From JANOZM01 sp031429355 (GTDB taxonomy: Bacteria; Pseudomonadota; Gammaproteobacteria; Burkholderiales; Burkholderiaceae_E): DNA of 64,000 nucleotides. The position numbers were made by a program, and so were the translations under genes. The notes beneath the pieces are model-generated. The model searched no databases and had not been told where the DNA came from. It saw only the letters and a program-made list of their open reading frames with translations. Numbering within the stretch: position 1 is the first letter of the stretch; every line of letters starts with the position of its first letter. The stretch covers positions 434,001 through 498,000 of the forward strand of contig JANOZM010000004.1 of the NCBI GenBank assembly GCA_031429355.1, read 5' to 3'. Below are positions 26,428 to 34,897 of the stretch, piece by piece.

Positions 26428-27447
26428 ATGTCTAGTGAAAACACCCGCGCGCTGCGCAATTGCCTTGCTCAGTTCGCCACTGGGGTTACCGTAATTACCT
26501 GTTTGGACGCCAATGGCAAGCCTGTAGGCGTTACTGCCAATAGCTTTTCTTCGCTGTCCTTAGACCCGCCTTTGGTGCTGTGGAGCATCGTTACAAAGTC
26601 GAGCAGCCGCGCCGCGTTCGAATCGTTTGGGTATTTTGCGGTGAATATTTTAAGTGAACGGCAGCAAGATTTAGCGATGGTGTTTTCAAAGCCTAGCGAT
26701 AATCGGTTTGCTCAAGTCGATACCACAACCGGCATTCAAGGCTTGCCGTTGATTGAAGGTTCGTTGGCGCAATTTGAATGCAAAGTGAAGCAAGAAATAG
26801 AGCAGGGCGACCACGTCATCATGATTGGCGAGGTGTTGGCGTTTCGACAACAAGACCATGCTGCTGTAAACAGAGGAAATAAAAAATCTGCTTCGCCAGC
26901 GAGTCGAACGCCACTATTGTTTTCGCAAGGGCATTTTGCTCAACTGGTCCCCACGCCAATAGAGAAAGAACCCGTCAGCCCCGTAAGCGATGCTGTTGCC
27001 GAACAAGAACAAGGCGCCGCGTTTTACGAAGATTATTTGCCTTATTTATTGGCTCGGGCCGCCGATGGCTCTACTGGGTATTTTCATTCAAGGCTTAAAC
27101 ATTTTGGACTAACGATGCTGTCATGGCGTGTAATGGCCTGTTTATCCGATGGCATGGCATGGACCGTCAACGATTTAAGTCGAGTGAGCCTTGCCAAGCA
27201 ACCTACGGTTTCTAAATTACTAGATCGTTTAGAGGCGCAGCGTTTAATTAAACGCAACACCGACGCCCTTGATGCCCGCAAAGTAATGGTGACGTTAACA
27301 AAGCTGGGTTTGCAAAAAATTACGCCGGTTATTCGTGATGCGCGTGACTACAACGAATCGTTGGCGCAGCAGTTTAAAGACGGTGAATTAGAACGACTTA
27401 AAGGGATGTTGCGGCATTTGATTGAACAGCGAAGTGCGGTTTTGTAG
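26428..27447 (+). CDS. Flavin reductase fused to a MarR domain
   Basis: Residues about 5-165 form an HpaC/DIM6-type flavin reductase (GVTVITCLDANGKPVGVTAN, SFSSLSLDPPLVLWSI, HVIMIGEVL). Residues about 200-339 form a MarR winged helix with WRVMACLSDG, LAKQPTVSKLLDRLE and a KRNTDALDARKVMVTLT wing. The same order is found in the C1 reductase of Acinetobacter baumannii 4-hydroxyphenylacetate hydroxylase, where the MarR-like domain senses substrate. Here it should supply reduced flavin to a monooxygenase, probably the acyl-CoA-dehydrogenase-fold protein of the divergent operon. Whether the MarR part binds DNA is open. Confidence 0.82.
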   Translation: MSSENTRALRNCLAQFATGVTVITCLDANGKPVGVTANSFSSLSLDPPLVLWSIVTKSSSRAAFESFGYFAVNILSERQQDLAMVFSKPSDNRFAQVDTTTGIQGLPLIEGSLAQFECKVKQEIEQGDHVIMIGEVLAFRQQDHAAVNRGNKKSASPASRTPLLFSQGHFAQLVPTPIEKEPVSPVSDAVAEQEQGAAFYEDYLPYLLARAADGSTGYFHSRLKHFGLTMLSWRVMACLSDGMAWTVNDLSRVSLAKQPTVSKLLDRLEAQRLIKRNTDALDARKVMVTLTKLGLQKITPVIRDARDYNESLAQQFKDGELERLKGMLRHLIEQRSAVL

Positions 27448-27596
27448 AAGCAAAGCGTTTAAATTTGATTCTGATTTTTCCGCCAAAATTCAAACAACAG
27501 TATCAATAGTTAAGCCCGATAATCGGATTTGTTCTTAACCGAAGACCGCATCGCTTTTACGTTTCTTGTCATTTTATGCACAGCGCATACTAATAA

Positions 27597-27710
27597 TTAC
27601 CGATCAGGAAGTGCGTGGCCAATCTATTGCGTTTTAATGCTTCATATTCCCGATCGGTAAATTTTCCTTGCTAATCACCTGGTTGTACTCGATAATTTCC
27701 CGATCGGGAA
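27597..27710 (+). promoter_or_regulatory. Triple operator and promoter of hipB
   Basis: Three 14-bp sites share the palindrome TTCCCGATCGGGAA: TTACCGATCAGGAA (27597-27610), TTCCCGATCGGTAA (27647-27660) and the perfect TTCCCGATCGGGAA (27697-27710). Their starts are spaced exactly 50 bp apart. A promoter TTGCTA (27668-27673), 17 bp, GATAAT (27691-27696) sits between the last two, and the perfect site covers the predicted transcript start. HipB-type repressors bind repeated operators in this way. This accounts for most of the 275-bp gap before hipB; the rest (27448-27596) shows nothing I recognise. Confidence 0.75.
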
Positions 27711-27722
27711 GCAGGGCTAACC

Positions 27723-27983
27723 ATGACATCGATTCGATCTCCTCAACAACTCGGGAATGCACTGCGTGCCGCTCGCAAGCAACTGGGGCTAACACAGCCC
27801 AATTTGGCGCTGGCATCTGGAGTTGGCGTACGTTTCATTGTCGACCTTGAAGCAGGCAAGCCCACCGTGCGGCTCGAAAACGTGCTGCGGGTCATACATG
27901 CCCTAGGTGGCGAAATCCATTTGAGCGGATTGCCCGCAGCTGTAGCCAATAATCAAGCTATTGGTGAAGAACATGGCGTATGA
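27723..27983 (+). CDS. hipB: HipB-like antitoxin / transcriptional repressor
   Basis: This 86-residue Xre-type helix-turn-helix protein has LGNALRAARKQLGLTQPNLA, then ALASGVGVRFIVDLEAGKPT and LENVLRVIHALGG, the typical HipB layout. It overlaps the hipA start by 11 bases, as in hipBA operons. Its operators are the three phased palindromes upstream. Because hipA downstream is ruined, hipB now looks like an orphan repressor with an intact reading frame. Confidence 0.88.
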   Translation: MTSIRSPQQLGNALRAARKQLGLTQPNLALASGVGVRFIVDLEAGKPTVRLENVLRVIHALGGEIHLSGLPAAVANNQAIGEEHGV

Positions 27984-29153
27984 ACTGGAAGTTTGGCTTT
28001 TTGCTAATCGTGTTGGCACCCTAGCGCTGGTCGATGTTCGACTGGTTTTTTGGTATACGTCTGGCTGGCTGTAGCAATCCGATTCCACTGCTTTGTCCGC
28101 TTCGCTACCCTTACAGGTGGAACCGTTTCACGACCGCAAAACGCGTCCGTTTTTTGCGGGTCTGTTACCGGAAGGGTAACTGCGCCGTTTGCTTGCGCAA
28201 CAGTTCCAAGTCTCTGGCCAAAATGACTTTGCGCTGCTCGATCACATCGGTGGCGAATGTGCCGGGGCCGTTACCTTTCTAGAACCGGGGCAGGCTTTGC
28301 CAGTCCCTATCAGTAACGAAAATATTCAGTGGTTAAGTGACGATGAAGTCGTTGCGATATTAGATGAATTGCCAAACCGACCAATGCTGGCGGGCAAAGA
28401 CGGTCTGCGACTGTCTTTAGCTGGCGCTCAAGACAAACTACCAGTGGTGTTTGATGGTGCCCGGATTGGGCTGCCCCTTAATGGCATGACCAGCTCCCAC
28501 ATTTTAAAGCCCGCAATTCGCACCGTTGAAAGCAGTGTAATTAATGAAGGGTTTTGCATGGCACTGGCGCAGACGATGCAACTTAAGCCAGCGAAATCGA
28601 AAGTTCACTTTGTGCTGGATCGCTCGTTTTTGCTGGTTGAACGCTATGATCGGCTAATCGATAAACAAGGGCACCGGCGACGCGTCCATCAAGAGGACTT
28701 CTGTCAAGCACTTGGCGTAGTCCCAGAAATGAAATGCCAAAATGAAGGTGGGCCAGATCTGGTCTCGCGCCGCTTTACGACACGCTTTCGACGGCGGTGT
28801 ATCCAACGCTAACGCCCAAGATGGCGATGCGAATCGGCAGCAAATACAAGTTCAGCGAAGTCCAGGCGCAGCACTGGGAACAGTTCGCGGAAAGCTTCGG
28901 TCTTACTAAAGCGCAAGCCAAGAGGCGAATTTTAGAGATGGCAAGGTCGTTGCCAGCCGTAGCGCGCAAGCTGCAGTCTGATCCGGGGAACGGCTTTGCA
29001 GGCAATGCCGTGGTGGAGCAAATCAATGCGTTAATTGAACAACGTTGCGCCCTAACGATTCGCAGGCTCACTAATCCTGCTATTGACAATGACGCCGCTG
29101 CCAAACCGTCAGTTTGCTCCACCATGCGGAGGCGGCCTCGATTGAGATGCTAG
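27973..29153 (+). pseudogene. hipA: Degraded hipA (serine/threonine kinase toxin)
   Basis: The reading frame from ATG 27973 (MAYELEVWLFANRVGTLALV) is HipA-like but is broken by TAG at 28072 and TAA at 28177; the latter lies in LLPEG-stop-LRRLL, where other HipA proteins have Glu. The same frame continues to QEDFCQALGVVPEMKCQNEGGPDL near 28760. After a frame change, HipA resumes with YDTLSTAVYPTLTPKMAM at about 28775-28825. The missing stretch should contain the catalytic GNHDAHGKN-type loop. So there are two nonsense mutations plus an internal deletion, and no functional kinase is expected. Confidence 0.85.
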
Positions 29154-29179
29154 ATAACATCTGACTCAAAAAGGCCACT

Positions 29180-29854
29180 GTGAAGTGTGGCAACAGTAAA
29201 ATCCATCACCCAATTAGTCTCCCAAGGAACCCCTGCATCGGGCGAAAATGCTTGGCACAAGCAGTGTTGCCAGCGAATTTACGCTCTGACTTATTAACCC
29301 GACGGCCAGACCTCAAGGCGGCCGAGCAATTGCTTATCGCCAATCAGGCAGACTTAGCACTTGCTCGCACCGCCTACTACCCGCGTATTCCTTTAAGTGC
29401 GGGCTTAGGACAACAATCTAAGTCATTGGCCGACCTGCTGCAGTCTTCGTCCTTATTTTGGAACTTACTGGGTAATTTAGCGCAACCAATTTTTCGTGCC
29501 GGCGCTGTCGACTCAGCGGTCGCTGCAGCTAGGGCACAGGAAAAACAAGCGCTCGCGCAATACACCTTGGCAGTGCAAGCCGCATTTCGCGGCGTGCAAG
29601 ATGCGCTTAACAATTTTCAGGCCAGTCGCGATCTAGTACTGTTAAGCCAAAAACGAGTGACTGCACTCGAAAGCACTTTGCGACTTTCTGAGGTTCGTTA
29701 TAAAGGTGGCTACACAATTTACCTAGAGGTGCTTAGCGCGCAACGCGACTTAGCGCAGGCTCAGACCGGCCTAATTGATAGTCAACGCAGCCAGTTAAAT
29801 GCTCTTGTCGGAGTTTACAAAGCGATAGGCGGAGGCTGGAGCGAAAGCAATTAA
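29180..29854 (+). pseudogene. 5'-truncated outer-membrane efflux protein (NodT/TolC family)
   Basis: From about 29260 the frame reads LPANLRSDLLTRRPDLKAAE, then LALARTAYYPRIPLS, the mid-protein signature of NodT-type outer-membrane factors. It continues to an intact C-terminal coiled-coil half ending LVGVYKAIGGGW. The usual N-terminal 230 or so residues, including signal peptide and lipobox, are absent, and the first 25 codons are unrelated. The break lies just after the hipA remnant, so deletion or recombination probably joined the two. Confidence 0.75.
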
Positions 29855-29903
29855 TTAGTTTCTAAAAACTTGCGTTTGGAAGTATATAGCGTTACAATTA
29901 GTA

Positions 29904-30362
29904 ATGATAAATACACTTTTCGAAAAAAACACTTCAGCCATATTAAAATTGTTTACACTGCAAGCCAATTTAGAAAACAAGTTCTCGGCCACACTGGGTT
30001 CAGTGCACGGCCTGTCGCTGAACGACTTATTACTATTGCTTAATGTCAGCTTGGCTCCAATGGGGAAAATGCGCCGGGTCGACTTGGCGGCGGCTTTAGC
30101 CATGAGTCAATCGTCGGTCACTCGTATGACCGCTCCGCTTGAAAAAATCGGTTTACTCGAGCGCGAGTCGGCGCAGCATGACGCGCGTATTGCGTACGTA
30201 TTGCTCACCGGCGCTGGCAAAAAAGCCATAAAAAATGCGGTGACCACCTTAGAGCACCTTACCAAAGATGTTTTTAGCGATCGTTGGAACAGCAAAGAAA
30301 TTGCTTCTTTTGACGAGCTATTGGGACGTCTAACGGCGCATTTGCCAGGCAATTTGCGTTGA
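29904..30362 (+). CDS. MarR-family regulator
   Basis: This 152-residue MarR protein has HGLSLNDLLLLL, the recognition helix AALAMSQSSVTRMTAPLEKIGLL and a wing with SAQHDARIAYVLLT followed by GAGKKAIKNAV. The Asp-x-Arg wing pattern is typical. Its stop overlaps the start of the MFS gene (TTGA), so the two are co-translated. It probably represses the pair and responds to a compound the MFS protein exports. Confidence 0.85.
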   Translation: MINTLFEKNTSAILKLFTLQANLENKFSATLGSVHGLSLNDLLLLLNVSLAPMGKMRRVDLAAALAMSQSSVTRMTAPLEKIGLLERESAQHDARIAYVLLTGAGKKAIKNAVTTLEHLTKDVFSDRWNSKEIASFDELLGRLTAHLPGNLR

Positions 30363-31558
30363 AACACACAGAGCAAAACGCTAAACAAACCATTCCCCGA
30401 GGCGTTTGGGTTTTGGGTTTTGTTAGTTTGCTGATGGACATTTCTTCTGAGATGGTTCACTGCTTGTTACCACTGTTTATGGTCACAGTTTTAGGCGCGT
30501 CTGCCTTGCAAGTCGGCTTAATTGAAGGCATTGCTGAAGCAACCGCATTAATCGTCAAAATATTTTCGGGCGCGCTCAGCGACTACTTAGGCAAACGAAA
30601 AGGTTTGGCCGTTTTAGGGTATTCACTTGGGGCTTTGTCAAAGCCAGTGTTTGCCATGGCACCGAGCATCGGCTTTGTTTTAGGGGCTCGCTTTGCGGAC
30701 AGAATTGGCAAAGGCATTCGCGGTGCGCCACGAGACGCTCTGGTGGCTGACCTAACACCAGCGCATCTGCGAGGCGCTGCATTTGGCTTGCGGCAGTCTT
30801 TAGACACCATTGGTGCCTTCTTAGGGCCGCTATTAGCTGTCGGGCTGATGCTGCTGTGGGCAAACGATTACCGCAAAGTATTTTGGGTTGCAGTCATACC
30901 CGGCGTGATGGCGGTGGCCCTGTTGGTTTTTGGTCTGCGCGAACCGCCCAAGGCCGAAGGACATCAGCGTACCAATCCGATTTCTCGAACCAATTTACGC
31001 CAGCTCAATTCACAGTATTGGTGGGTTGTCGTAATTGGGGCTGTGTTTACTCTTGCTCGGTTCAGCGAAGCCTTCTTAGTGCTACGGGCGGCACAAACCG
31101 GTATTGCCGTGACTTGGGTTCCTTTAGTCATGGTTGCGATGAATGTTGTATACGCGCTTAGCGCATACCCTTTTGGTGTTCTGTCGGATCGCCTGAACCA
31201 CCAAGTTTTGTTGGCTTTGGGTGTTGTCCTTTTAATTGCTGCCGACCTGGTTATTGCCAGCGGTAATCATTGGCTAAACCTGCTAATTGGGGTGGCTTTG
31301 TGGGGCTTGCACATGGGTATGACCCAAGGACTCTTGGCAAGCATGGTTGCAGCCTGCGCACCCGAAAATTTACGCGGCACTGCGTTTGGACTATTTAACT
31401 TAGTTAGCGGTATTGCGATGCTTGTAGCCAGCATCGTTGCCGGTTTTGTCTGGGACCGCTTCGGTGCAGCGACCACGTTTTATGTGGGCGCTGCTTTTTG
31501 CATGGTGACCTTGTTAGGTCTAGTCACCATGAACGGCATTAAAGCTAGATCAGCTTGA
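30359..31558 (+). CDS. Major facilitator superfamily transporter
   Basis: This 399-residue, 12-helix MFS protein starts at TTG. It has SLLMDISSEMVHCLLPLF in helix 1 and the loop motif ADRIGKGIRGAPRDALVAD, which defines a widespread MFS group often annotated as multidrug or tetracycline-like efflux. GTAFGLFNLVSGIAMLVASI is near the end. It forms an operon with the upstream marR gene. The last 14 bases overlap the convergent truncated oxidoreductase gene. Substrate is unknown. Confidence 0.85.
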   Translation: MKHTEQNAKQTIPRGVWVLGFVSLLMDISSEMVHCLLPLFMVTVLGASALQVGLIEGIAEATALIVKIFSGALSDYLGKRKGLAVLGYSLGALSKPVFAMAPSIGFVLGARFADRIGKGIRGAPRDALVADLTPAHLRGAAFGLRQSLDTIGAFLGPLLAVGLMLLWANDYRKVFWVAVIPGVMAVALLVFGLREPPKAEGHQRTNPISRTNLRQLNSQYWWVVVIGAVFTLARFSEAFLVLRAAQTGIAVTWVPLVMVAMNVVYALSAYPFGVLSDRLNHQVLLALGVVLLIAADLVIASGNHWLNLLIGVALWGLHMGMTQGLLASMVAACAPENLRGTAFGLFNLVSGIAMLVASIVAGFVWDRFGAATTFYVGAAFCMVTLLGLVTMNGIKARSA

Positions 31559-32291
31559 CTAATTGGTTACCAAAATTATCGCCCTTAAGCAATCCCAAAA
31601 ATGTCTGAGGTGCTGAGGCAATACCCTGAGCAATCGTTTCGCGATAAATTAGTTTTTTCGACGCAACTAGTTCACCTAATTCGCGCAGCGCTTGTGGCCA
31701 CACGGCCATATGCTCACTAACAATAAAGCCTTCGAGCTTCATGCGCTGGGTTAAAAATAATTGCGGGTACTGCATCGGAATGGGCTGACCGCAGTAGCCA
31801 GAAATCATGCCGCATATTGCAATGCGAGCAAACGCATTGCAGTTGAGCATCACCGCGTCGAGAATGGTTCCGCCGACATTTTCAAAGTAACCGTCGATAC
31901 CGTATTGACAAACTGCTTTTACCGCTTTGGATAAAGAATCAAGATCTGCAAATTGTTTGTAGTCGATGCAATGATCAAAATGTAATTCGTCTTTCACGTC
32001 AGCACACTTTTGCGCGCCACCGGCAAAACCAATGACTTTCGCGCCCCGCGCTTTGGCTAGTTGGCCCACAACACTACCCACTGCACCGCTGGCCGCACGA
32101 ACTGCCACGGTTTCGCCGACGCGTATTCCAATAATTTGATTCAAGCCGCACCACGCAGTAACAACAGGCATACCCACTGGCCCCAGGTAGGCCGACATCG
32201 GTACTGAACTATCGGCTAACTTTTGCAACACTCCTTTTTGAGTGGCATCGACAACAGCGTACTCTTGCCATCCGCCCATACAAGCTTTCAT
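31545..32291 (-). pseudogene. 5'-truncated NADPH-dependent oxidoreductase (CurA-like)
   Basis: The 248-residue frame is the C-terminal part of a medium-chain NADPH:quinone/enone reductase: MGGWQEYAVVD, GPVGMPVVTAW, the Rossmann segment RAASGAVGSVVGQLAKARGA, and FENVGGTILDAVM. Full-length CurA-type enzymes have about 335-345 residues, so roughly 90 N-terminal residues are missing. The break, near 32292, is the junction with duplicated acetoacetyl-CoA synthetase sequence. The catalytic fold lacks its N-terminal lobe and is probably inactive. Confidence 0.8.
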
Positions 32292-32293
32292 GC

Positions 32294-32500
32294 CCTAAGT
32301 ACACTAAATCGACCACCATGCTATCAAGCACTTGATCGAATGATTCTACTGCTCGATACAACTCGGCAGTGCTCATACGTATGCCGTAGTGGTTAATGGT
32401 GGCGTCCGAGCGGCGTCCGAGCGGCGTCCGAGCGGCATCCGAGCGGCATCCGGCGGCATATTGCTAGTATGGAACGCTGCGCCAGAGCCAAAACTAGTGA
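32294..32500 (-). pseudogene. Scrambled duplicate of acetoacetyl-CoA synthetase sequence
   Basis: Bases 32294-32414 match 39877-39997 of the intact acetoacetyl-CoA synthetase gene with few substitutions and no indels. Bases 32457-32500 match 40479-40522. The 481 bases that separate these segments in the intact gene are gone and are replaced by a short 11-bp tandem array. Both pieces keep the same strand and order. This is a decayed second copy lying between the truncated CurA-like gene and the IS91-like transposase. Confidence 0.9.
32401..32456. repeat. 11-bp tandem array
   Basis: GGCGTCCGAGC is repeated at 32401, 32412 and 32423; GGCATCCGAGC follows at 32434, then a partial fifth unit at 32445. 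The intact acetoacetyl-CoA synthetase gene contains this unit once (from 39984), so the array was expanded from gene sequence inside the duplicated fragment. Confidence 0.9.
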
Positions 32501-32627
32501 CGAGCGCGTACTCGGTCAACAGTTATAGTGCGATAAGGGTCTGACTTCAACGCATGGTAGGCTGGGCCCACTGGTTGATGTTAGCCAAACGATCTAGGCA
32601 TTACGTTCAATTGCTAAAGTAAGCGGT

Positions 32628-33886
32628 GTGCGCCACCGTTTGGTGTTCCAATATTTGGAGCATCACTTGCTTGCCGTCGCTGCTAAAACTCAACCCAATG
32701 CACGTGCGCAATATGTTCGCCACCGCCCCGAACAAACGGCGCTGTACCAGTTAATTCAGCAGCATGCGGCTACGTTTTTTGCGCAGGCGCAAGAGGCCAC
32801 TGGCTCAAGTTTGCCGCGTTACGTGAAGGACGAGTTCGATGCGTTTCTTGATTGTGGAATTCTTGCTCATGGTTTTTTACGTCTGCATTGCGGCGGCTGT
32901 AAACAAGATCAGTTATTAGCGTTCTCTTGCAAGCGGCGTGGGTTTTGCCCCTCGTGTGGGGCCAAGCGTATGTCGGAAACTGCTGCGTATTTGGTGGATC
33001 ACGTCATTCCGTCAGTGCCGGTTCGCCAGTGGGTATTATCGCTGCCTATTGCACTGCGTGTGTTGTTGGCTGCACAGCCCAATTTAGTAACCACAGTATT
33101 GCAAGTGGTTCAGCGCAAGATCACGCGGCATCTGTTATAGCAAGCCAAGTTAAACAAAACCGAAGCGCAAGGCGGTAGCGTAACCTTGATTCAGCGCTTC
33201 GGTTCTGCAGCGAACCTGAACATTCACTTGCACTGCCTAGTGCTGGACGGTGTGTACAGAACCAAGCCAAATGGGGAATTGATTTTTATTCAGGTGCCAG
33301 CACCGACGGAGCAAGCACTGCAATTACTACTACGCGCCATCATTACTAGCATAATGAAACGCTTGGTTCGCCAAGGCGTATTGGTGCAAGAGCAAGATGA
33401 TTGGTATGTGGCGGACGGTATTGCCGAAGATACAGAGGCCAGCGCATTACGGCCGCTGCAGCAGGGCTCCATTGTTTATCGTATTGCCTTTGGTCCACGA
33501 GCCGGTCGTAAAGTGTTGACGCTGCGCGAGGCATTACCGATTGAAACGGACAGCGACTATGACCGTAAACCGTTATGCGCCAACGAGCAGGGCTTTAGCC
33601 TGCACGCAGCCGTGCGCTGCCACGCTAATGAACGATTGAAACTAGAACGTCTATGCCGTTACATTACCCGGCAAGCAACGACCAAGAGCCGCCCTAACAC
33701 GGTCGGCCGATGCGCATGGGTTGGGCCAAGCTATTGAAGCGGGTGTTCAACTTAGACTTAACCCATTGCCCGCATTGCGGTAGTGAATTGAGAATCATCG
33801 CAGCGATCTTGCAGCGTCAAGCAATAGAGAAGATCCTGAACCACTTGGGGTTAGAAGCGCAACCGCCGCCTCGAGGGCTCGATTGA
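32628..33886 (+). mobile_element. Degraded IS91-like transposase
   Basis: The first part (32628-33140) has the N-terminal zinc-binding region of IS91/ISCR transposases: HCGGCKQDQLLAFSCKRRGF, CPSCGAKRM and WVLSLPIALR. An in-frame TAG at 33138 interrupts it, and the same frame resumes LIQRFGSAANLNIHLHCLVL (the HUH metal-binding motif) to about 33710. A deletion and frame change then leads to MGWAKLLKRVFNLDL and HCPHCGSELRII (33716-33886), the C-terminal zinc ribbon. About 100 residues, probably with the catalytic tyrosines, are missing. It is a rolling-circle-type element that can no longer move by itself. Confidence 0.88.
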
Positions 33887-33976
33887 GGCGGATTTTTAGC
33901 GGTACTTTTTCGATTGCATAGCCGTTTTTCCGATGCAGTGACGCAGATAATAAGTAGTGCAATCAAGGCAGAGGCT
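33880..33976 (+). repeat. IS91-like 3' end, left copy
   Basis: This 97-bp segment, beginning at the transposase stop, is repeated in the same orientation at 39457-39553 with about five mismatches and no gaps. In IS91 the sequence just past the transposase 3' end is the replication origin (oriIS). The two copies bracket the bacteriocin cassette. Confidence 0.85.
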
Positions 33977-34135
33977 CAATGCGTGAAGCAAAACGCTCGC
34001 AGCGGCCGCAAAAGAGCTTTTAAAACTACTATCCTCTCAAAGGGCCGTTTAACACAGAAATTCAAACTCTGAAACACCATAACAAACAGTTAGACCTAAA
34101 GCTTGAGCCTCAGCTAAGCGCGGCGCGCTTCCCTT
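33977..34135. other. Gap after the left IS91-like end
   Basis: About 160 bases separate the IS91-like 3' end from the CPBP protease stop codon. I find no gene, and only a weak self-complementary stretch AGCTTGAGCCTCAGCTAAGC near 34099-34118. Confidence 0.5.
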
Positions 34136-34864
34136 CTATTTCGTCAATTCCTTATGATTCGAACTTAATAACAAAAAGTCTTTAAGCAATGATCGATTTT
34201 GGCTGTAGTAAATCGTTAGATATGGAATAACGACGCAAAATTGAAAGAAGGCGTAAGCCAATTTCGAAGGGTGTATTCCCATTAAAATTGGCAGGGCATT
34301 TCCCGAGCATATAGGAGTCCACGAGCCGCACAGAAAAAATGCCATCATCATATTTGCAGTAAAGTGAACAAGAATTGTCGTAACAATTGAGCGGCTCGCC
34401 AAATAAACAGCGCCAAAAATTAAGCCACTTGTAAAATGTGAAATTGCCACGTCGAAATGGATTAGTGCAAAAACAACTGCCGCGATTATGAGACTCGAAT
34501 CCAGACCGATTTTACGTTTGAATAATTGACGCAGAAGTAGATGGCGAAACAAAAGCTCCTCGAAAACACAACTCCAAAACATTCCGATTGCCGAAATCAA
34601 AATAGCGGTCGAGTTAACGCTTTTATCGTTTGAGTTGTACCCAAACGCGAGCGCGATTGTAATCAAAGAAACACCACAAACTAACAGAACGCCCAGAGCG
34701 ATCTTTGGGTTCCAATTTTTATCTATGTCCTTAACTACCATACCAAAAAGAAGCAACGCTACACAGCAAGCGACGGTAAGAAGTAAAATCTCAAAGTGAC
34801 TTGTATTATCTAAGCTGGCTAACGTTATTGATAACGCTAAAAGTATGAGGGCCCACAGTTTCAT
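34136..34864 (-). CDS. CPBP-family intramembrane metalloprotease, putative bacteriocin immunity or maturation protein
   Basis: This 242-residue membrane protein has about seven hydrophobic segments. It carries the CPBP (Abi) motifs FEELLFRHLL (the EExxxR motif), ALIHFDVAISHFTSGLIFG and LVHFTANMM, so the three metal-binding motifs look intact. CPBP proteins next to bacteriocin genes often confer self-immunity or process the peptide. It lies 33 bp downstream of the bacteriocin precursor on the same strand and is the last gene of the cassette. Confidence 0.8.
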   Translation of the reverse strand: MKLWALILLALSITLASLDNTSHFEILLLTVACCVALLLFGMVVKDIDKNWNPKIALGVLLVCGVSLITIALAFGYNSNDKSVNSTAILISAIGMFWSCVFEELLFRHLLLRQLFKRKIGLDSSLIIAAVVFALIHFDVAISHFTSGLIFGAVYLASRSIVTTILVHFTANMMMAFFLCGSWTPICSGNALPILMGIHPSKLAYAFFQFCVVIPYLTIYYSQNRSLLKDFLLLSSNHKELTK

Positions 34865-34897
34865 GAATATCTTCCCGTCGCTCCTTTCATTTTTTAA

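Noticed and set aside
28072..28179. Programmed stop-codon readthrough in hipA
   Set aside because: Two different stops plus an internal deletion of the catalytic part indicate decay, not recoding.
32401..32456. CRISPR-like repeats
   Set aside because: Units are 11 bp in direct contact with no spacers, and no cas genes are present.
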